DNA of 64,000 nt from Rhodovulum sp. MB263 (GTDB lineage Bacteria; Pseudomonadota; Alphaproteobacteria; Rhodobacterales; Rhodobacteraceae): contig NZ_CP020384.1 in assembly GCF_002073975.1 (NCBI RefSeq), positions 1,798,001 to 1,862,000 of the forward strand, read 5' to 3'. The position numbers and the translations under genes are program-made. Below are positions 61,116-64,000 of the stretch, one piece after another. Under the pieces are notes generated by a model. That model was not told the origin of the DNA. It saw only the letters and a program-made list of their open reading frames with translations, and ran no database searches. Positions within the stretch are counted from its first letter, which is position 1; every line of letters begins with the position of its first letter.

Positions 61116-62648
61116 ATGAAAGATATCCTCAACGAACTCGAGCGCCGCCGCAGCATCGCCCGTCTGGGCGGCGGCCAGCGGCGCATCGACAGCCAGCACG
61201 CCAAGGGCAAACTGACGGCGCGCGAGCGGATCGAGCTGCTGCTGGACGAGGGCTCGTTCGAGGAATTCGACATGTTCGTCGCCCATCGCTGCACCGATTT
61301 CGGCATGGAGGAAAGCCGTCCCTATGGCGACGGGGTGGTGACCGGCTGGGGCACGATCAATGGCCGCATGGTCTATGTCTTCAGCCAGGACTTCACCGTC
61401 TTCGGCGGTTCGCTTTCGGAAACGCATGCCCAGAAGATCTGCAAGATCATGGATATGGCGGTGCAGAACGGCGCCCCTGTGATCGGGCTGAACGATTCGG
61501 GCGGGGCACGCATCCAGGAGGGCGTGGCCTCGCTGGCGGGCTATGCCGAGGTGTTCCAGCGCAATATCGAGGCCTCGGGGGTGATCCCGCAGATCTCGGT
61601 CATCATGGGGCCCTGCGCGGGCGGCGCGGTCTACAGCCCGGCGATGACCGATTTCATCTTCATGGTGCGCGATTCCTCCTACATGTTCGTCACCGGCCCC
61701 GATGTGGTGAAGACCGTCACCAACGAGGTGGTCACCGCCGAGGAGCTGGGCGGGGCCTCGACCCATACCAAGAAATCCTCGGTGGCCGATGGCGCCTTCG
61801 AGAACGATGTCGAGGCGCTTTACGAGGTGCGCCGGCTGGTCGATTTCCTGCCGCTGAACAACCGCGAGAAACCGCCGGTCCGGCCCTTCTTCGACAAGCC
61901 CGGCCGGGTGGATGAAAGCCTCGATACCCTGATCCCCGATAATGCCAACACGCCCTATGACATGAAGGAGCTGATCCTGAAGGTCGCGGATGAGGGCGAT
62001 TTCTACGAGATCCAGGCCGATTTCGCCAAGAACATCATCACCGGCTTCGTCCGGCTCGAAGGCCAGACCGTGGGCGTCGTGGCCAACCAGCCGATGGTTC
62101 TGGCCGGCTGCCTCGATATCGACAGCTCGCGCAAGGCCGCGCGCTTCGTGCGCTTCTGCGACTGTTTCGAGATCCCGATCCTGACCTTCGTCGACGTGCC
62201 GGGCTTCCTGCCCGGGACGGGGCAGGAATATGGCGGGGTCATCAAGCACGGCGCCAAGCTGCTCTTTGCCTATGGCGAGGCGACGGTGCCGAAGGTGACC
62301 GTGATCACCCGCAAGGCCTATGGCGGGGCCTATGACGTGATGGCCTCGAAGCACCTGCGGGGTGATTTCAACTATGCCTGGCCCACCGCCGAGATCGCGG
62401 TCATGGGGGCCAAGGGCGCGACCGAGATCCTGTACCGCTCGGAGCTGGGCGATGCCGAGAAGATCGCGGGCCGTACGAAGGATTACGAGGACCGCTTTGC
62501 CAACCCGTTCGTGGCGGCCGAGCGCGGCTTCATCGACGAGGTGATCCAGCCGCATTCGACCCGCCGCCGCGTCAGCCGCGCCTTCGCCTCGCTCCGCGGC
62601 AAGCGCCGCGAGACGCCGTGGAAGAAGCACGGTAACATTCCGCTTTGA
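61116..62648 (+). CDS. pccB: Propionyl-CoA carboxylase beta subunit
   Basis: 510 residues, usual length. Carboxyltransferase subunit, passing CO2 from biotin to propionyl-CoA to give methylmalonyl-CoA (ethylmalonyl-CoA and propionate pathways). Crotonase-like oxyanion-hole segments: '[20 protein letters not shown]', '[17 protein letters not shown]' and '[16 protein letters not shown]'. Start at ATG 61116 ('[20 protein letters not shown]') fits the family; a longer frame from 61059 lacks support. Followed by four small genes, with pccA expected beyond the edge. Confidence 0.97.
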   Translation: MKDILNELERRRSIARLGGGQRRIDSQHAKGKLTARERIELLLDEGSFEEFDMFVAHRCTDFGMEESRPYGDGVVTGWGTINGRMVYVFSQDFTVFGGSLSETHAQKICKIMDMAVQNGAPVIGLNDSGGARIQEGVASLAGYAEVFQRNIEASGVIPQISVIMGPCAGGAVYSPAMTDFIFMVRDSSYMFVTGPDVVKTVTNEVVTAEELGGASTHTKKSSVADGAFENDVEALYEVRRLVDFLPLNNREKPPVRPFFDKPGRVDESLDTLIPDNANTPYDMKELILKVADEGDFYEIQADFAKNIITGFVRLEGQTVGVVANQPMVLAGCLDIDSSRKAARFVRFCDCFEIPILTFVDVPGFLPGTGQEYGGVIKHGAKLLFAYGEATVPKVTVITRKAYGGAYDVMASKHLRGDFNYAWPTAEIAVMGAKGATEILYRSELGDAEKIAGRTKDYEDRFANPFVAAERGFIDEVIQPHSTRRRVSRAFASLRGKRRETPWKKHGNIPL

Positions 62649-62687
62649 GGCAAGGGCCCGCAGAAAGGGCCGAGGCAGAGGACTTCC

Positions 62688-63038
62688 ATGGACTCCAGGG
62701 GCTGGCACATGCTGCGGGAGGAGGGCGCGCTGACGATGGCGCGGCAGCTTCCCGTGCGCTTCGACCTGTGCGCGAGCGCGGCCTTCCCGCGCGCCCGCAA
62801 GGGACGGCTGGCCCTGCAGATCCGTCAGGATCTGTGGCGGATGCTGCAGGATCTGCGCGGGTTTTCGCCCGTGGTCACGGTTGAGGAGGAGGGGCAGGGG
62901 CTGCGGGTAAGCGCCGGAGGTCGCGCCGCAGCCCCTTTCCCGCGATCCGATTGCGAGCGGAAAATCGCCGCCCTGCTGACCAGCCCGTCCCATCGCGCCC
63001 GCTGGCTGGCACAGGCGCGGCTGGAGCCCGGGGCATGA
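62688..63038 (+). CDS. Hypothetical protein between pccB and pccA
   Basis: 116 residues, soluble, rich in Arg. 'VRFDLCASAAFPRARKGRLALQIRQDLW' type segment and a C-terminal 'SPSHRARWLAQA' helix. No domain recognised. GAGG about ten bases before the ATG at 62688. It overlaps the next gene (ATGA), so a coupled unit. Genes of this sort are conserved at this place in some Rhodobacteraceae pcc loci, hinting at a shared role that I cannot name. Confidence 0.65.
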   Translation: MDSRGWHMLREEGALTMARQLPVRFDLCASAAFPRARKGRLALQIRQDLWRMLQDLRGFSPVVTVEEEGQGLRVSAGGRAAAPFPRSDCERKIAALLTSPSHRARWLAQARLEPGA

Positions 63039-63430
63039 TCCTGCGCGGGCTCCTTCTGGCCGGGGCGGTGCTGGCTCTGGGGGCGACCGGCGAGGTCGTC
63101 GAGCTGCCCTCGGGGCAGTCGGCCACCCATTTCGACACCATCACCGGCGAGCCGGGACCGGCCGGTCTGACGGTGCGGTTCCGCTTTCTCGTCCCCGGTA
63201 TCGCGCGTGACCTGGCCAGGATGCCGGCCACGCTGGCGCAGGGCGACATGGACTATCTCTGCGCGGAATACGCGCTGCCGCGGCTGGCCGACTCCGGCCC
63301 CGAACCGGCGCAGATCGTCATCACGCTCATGGACCGCCCGGTGCCCTTCGGGCAGCCCGATCCCGAGGCCACGCAGTTCTTCGAGGCCTACCGCCCCGAG
63401 GCGGGACGCTGCATCTGGGAAGGGTTCTGA
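63035..63430 (+). CDS. DUF6497-type exported protein
   Basis: 131 residues. N-terminal signal ('MILRGLLLAGAVLALGATG', cleaved near residue 18) and a compact domain: 'ELPSGQSATHFDTITGE', 'LTVRFRFLVPGIARDL', 'QGDMDYLCAEYALPRLAD' and 'PFGQPDPEATQFFEAYRP'. Matches the pattern of DUF6497, unknown function, with two Cys that could pair. ATG overlaps the stop of the preceding gene by four bases. Confidence 0.75.
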   Translation: MILRGLLLAGAVLALGATGEVVELPSGQSATHFDTITGEPGPAGLTVRFRFLVPGIARDLARMPATLAQGDMDYLCAEYALPRLADSGPEPAQIVITLMDRPVPFGQPDPEATQFFEAYRPEAGRCIWEGF

Positions 63431-63628
63431 GACGATGCCGCATTCCCTTCGTCCGGCCGCTGTCGCGCCCGGCCATGCGCCGGTTTTGCCACAACCTTCG
63501 CGTGTTGCAGCGGTGGCATGTGCAAAGCTGAAAGATTGGGCTATCCTCCCGGGAGGTCGCGGCAAGGCGGCCTTTCCACAGGCAGGTGTCGGGTTCGGTC
63601 CCGCGCCAGAAACAGACGGGAGTGTCCC

Positions 63629-63754
63629 ATGTCCAAGAGTGTCAAAACCCTTTTCGCCTTCTCGCTCGTCGCCTTCGTCGCGGCCTGCGCCCAGAAGGAA
63701 GAAGTGGTCTATGTCGAGCCGGTCCAGCCCGAGCCGACCTACAACAAATACTGA
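63629..63754 (+). CDS. Tiny lipoprotein (41 residues)
   Basis: 'MSKSVKTLFAFSLVAFVAAC' carries a signal peptide and lipobox VAAC (Cys20). The mature part is only about 22 residues, acidic and Pro-rich: 'AQKEEVVYVEPVQPEPTYNKY'. Short lipoproteins of this kind occur in the pcc locus of relatives. GGGAG lies seven bases before the ATG. Function unknown. Confidence 0.75.
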   Translation: MSKSVKTLFAFSLVAFVAACAQKEEVVYVEPVQPEPTYNKY

Positions 63755-63820
63755 TCTGGGCGCGGGGCGGGCCTGTCCCGCCCCAGCTTTGCCGCGCCCC
63801 GATCCTTACGGAGGCGCGTC

Positions 63821-64000
63821 ATGCTGAAACACAAGGGCTTTCCCTCCCGTCTGCCGGGAACCGATTTCCAGTTCACCATCCGCCGCGCGAACAAGGACGG
63901 GGCCACCCGTCTGATCGCGCGCGAGCGCTATGCCGACCGGCGCCCTGCCGATCGCCGCGCCGATGCGGGCTTTCTGGCCGCGCTGATCGAGCAGTTCGGC
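63821..64000 (+). CDS. Hypothetical protein (3' end outside window)
   Basis: First 60 codons of a gene cut by the right edge, starting at 63821 with ACGGAGG seven bases upstream. Basic (Arg/Lys) and soluble so far; 'FQFTIRRANKDGATRLIARE' is visible. I recognise no domain. Its spacing suggests it belongs to the pcc operon-like set. pccA might follow beyond the edge. Confidence 0.5.
   Translation, partial: MLKHKGFPSRLPGTDFQFTIRRANKDGATRLIARERYADRRPADRRADAGFLAALIEQFG

Noticed and set aside
1-64000. tRNA, rRNA or riboswitch genes
   Set aside because: I looked for T-loop GTTCGANTC signatures and conserved rRNA or riboswitch cores and found none outside coding sequence; covariance-model searches were not possible here.

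Overview
The window is GC-rich DNA from an alphaproteobacterium, almost certainly of the Rhodobacteraceae (Rhodobacterales). Evidence: the gene neighbourhoods tldD/thrC/M16 peptidase, lysC-ptsP, pcm-tolC-PopZ-like and pccR/pccB; small proteins typical of the group (DUF1178, DUF6280, DUF6497 types); and a REP-like element of Rhodobacteraceae style. I cannot name the genus. No tRNA, rRNA or CRISPR array was found.

Layout. 1-18.3 kb is core chromosome: dprA (cut by the left edge), tldD, a thrC - M16 peptidase - acetyltransferase operon, a secreted metallo-beta-lactamase-fold protein, a GlcD-type FAD oxidoreductase, apt, two divergent tiny genes around a 12-bp palindrome, mtnP, a flavin reductase-like protein, an acetyltransferase with a 12-bp coding repeat at its end, a secreted cyanovirin-N-like protein, and lysC-ptsP. 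The tldD-thrC gap lacks the aa3-oxidase assembly/subunit genes found there in several relatives.

18.3-37.1 kb is an accessory zone built of insertion-sequence and prophage debris (IS3, IS5, IS110, IS481 relics, a Dam methylase with a nonsense codon, an integrase scrap, a phage structural scrap). These enclose intact cargo. The main cargo is a translationally coupled drug-efflux operon (periplasmic adaptor, RND pump, response regulator, sensor kinase, ABC exporter), followed by an MFS efflux pump divergent from its own TetR repressor with a visible operator. A SOUL/DUF2177 pair is also present, as is a decaying LysR - SDR - SMP-30 sugar-oxidation cluster. Heptanucleotide tandem repeats interrupt two of the dead transposases.

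37.7-57.8 kb is again core-like: glutathione peroxidase, thpR, a PLP dehydratase overlapping waaA, pcm-tolC-PopZ-like, efp, a fructosamine-kinase-like protein with YgfZ, a tyrosine phosphatase with an MsbA-like ABC exporter, an EEP-family membrane protein, an SLC13/RCK permease, YebC, a membrane protein with a c-type heme motif but no output domain, an EamA exporter and a hemerythrin.

57.8-64 kb is the propionyl-CoA locus: the regulator PccR, two transporters, pccB, and four small genes probably leading to pccA beyond the right edge. TTTGCAAA-type sites lie before both pccR and pccB, suggesting PccR control of both. TolC at 43-44 kb is the only outer-membrane channel in view and could serve the RND pump, which has none of its own.
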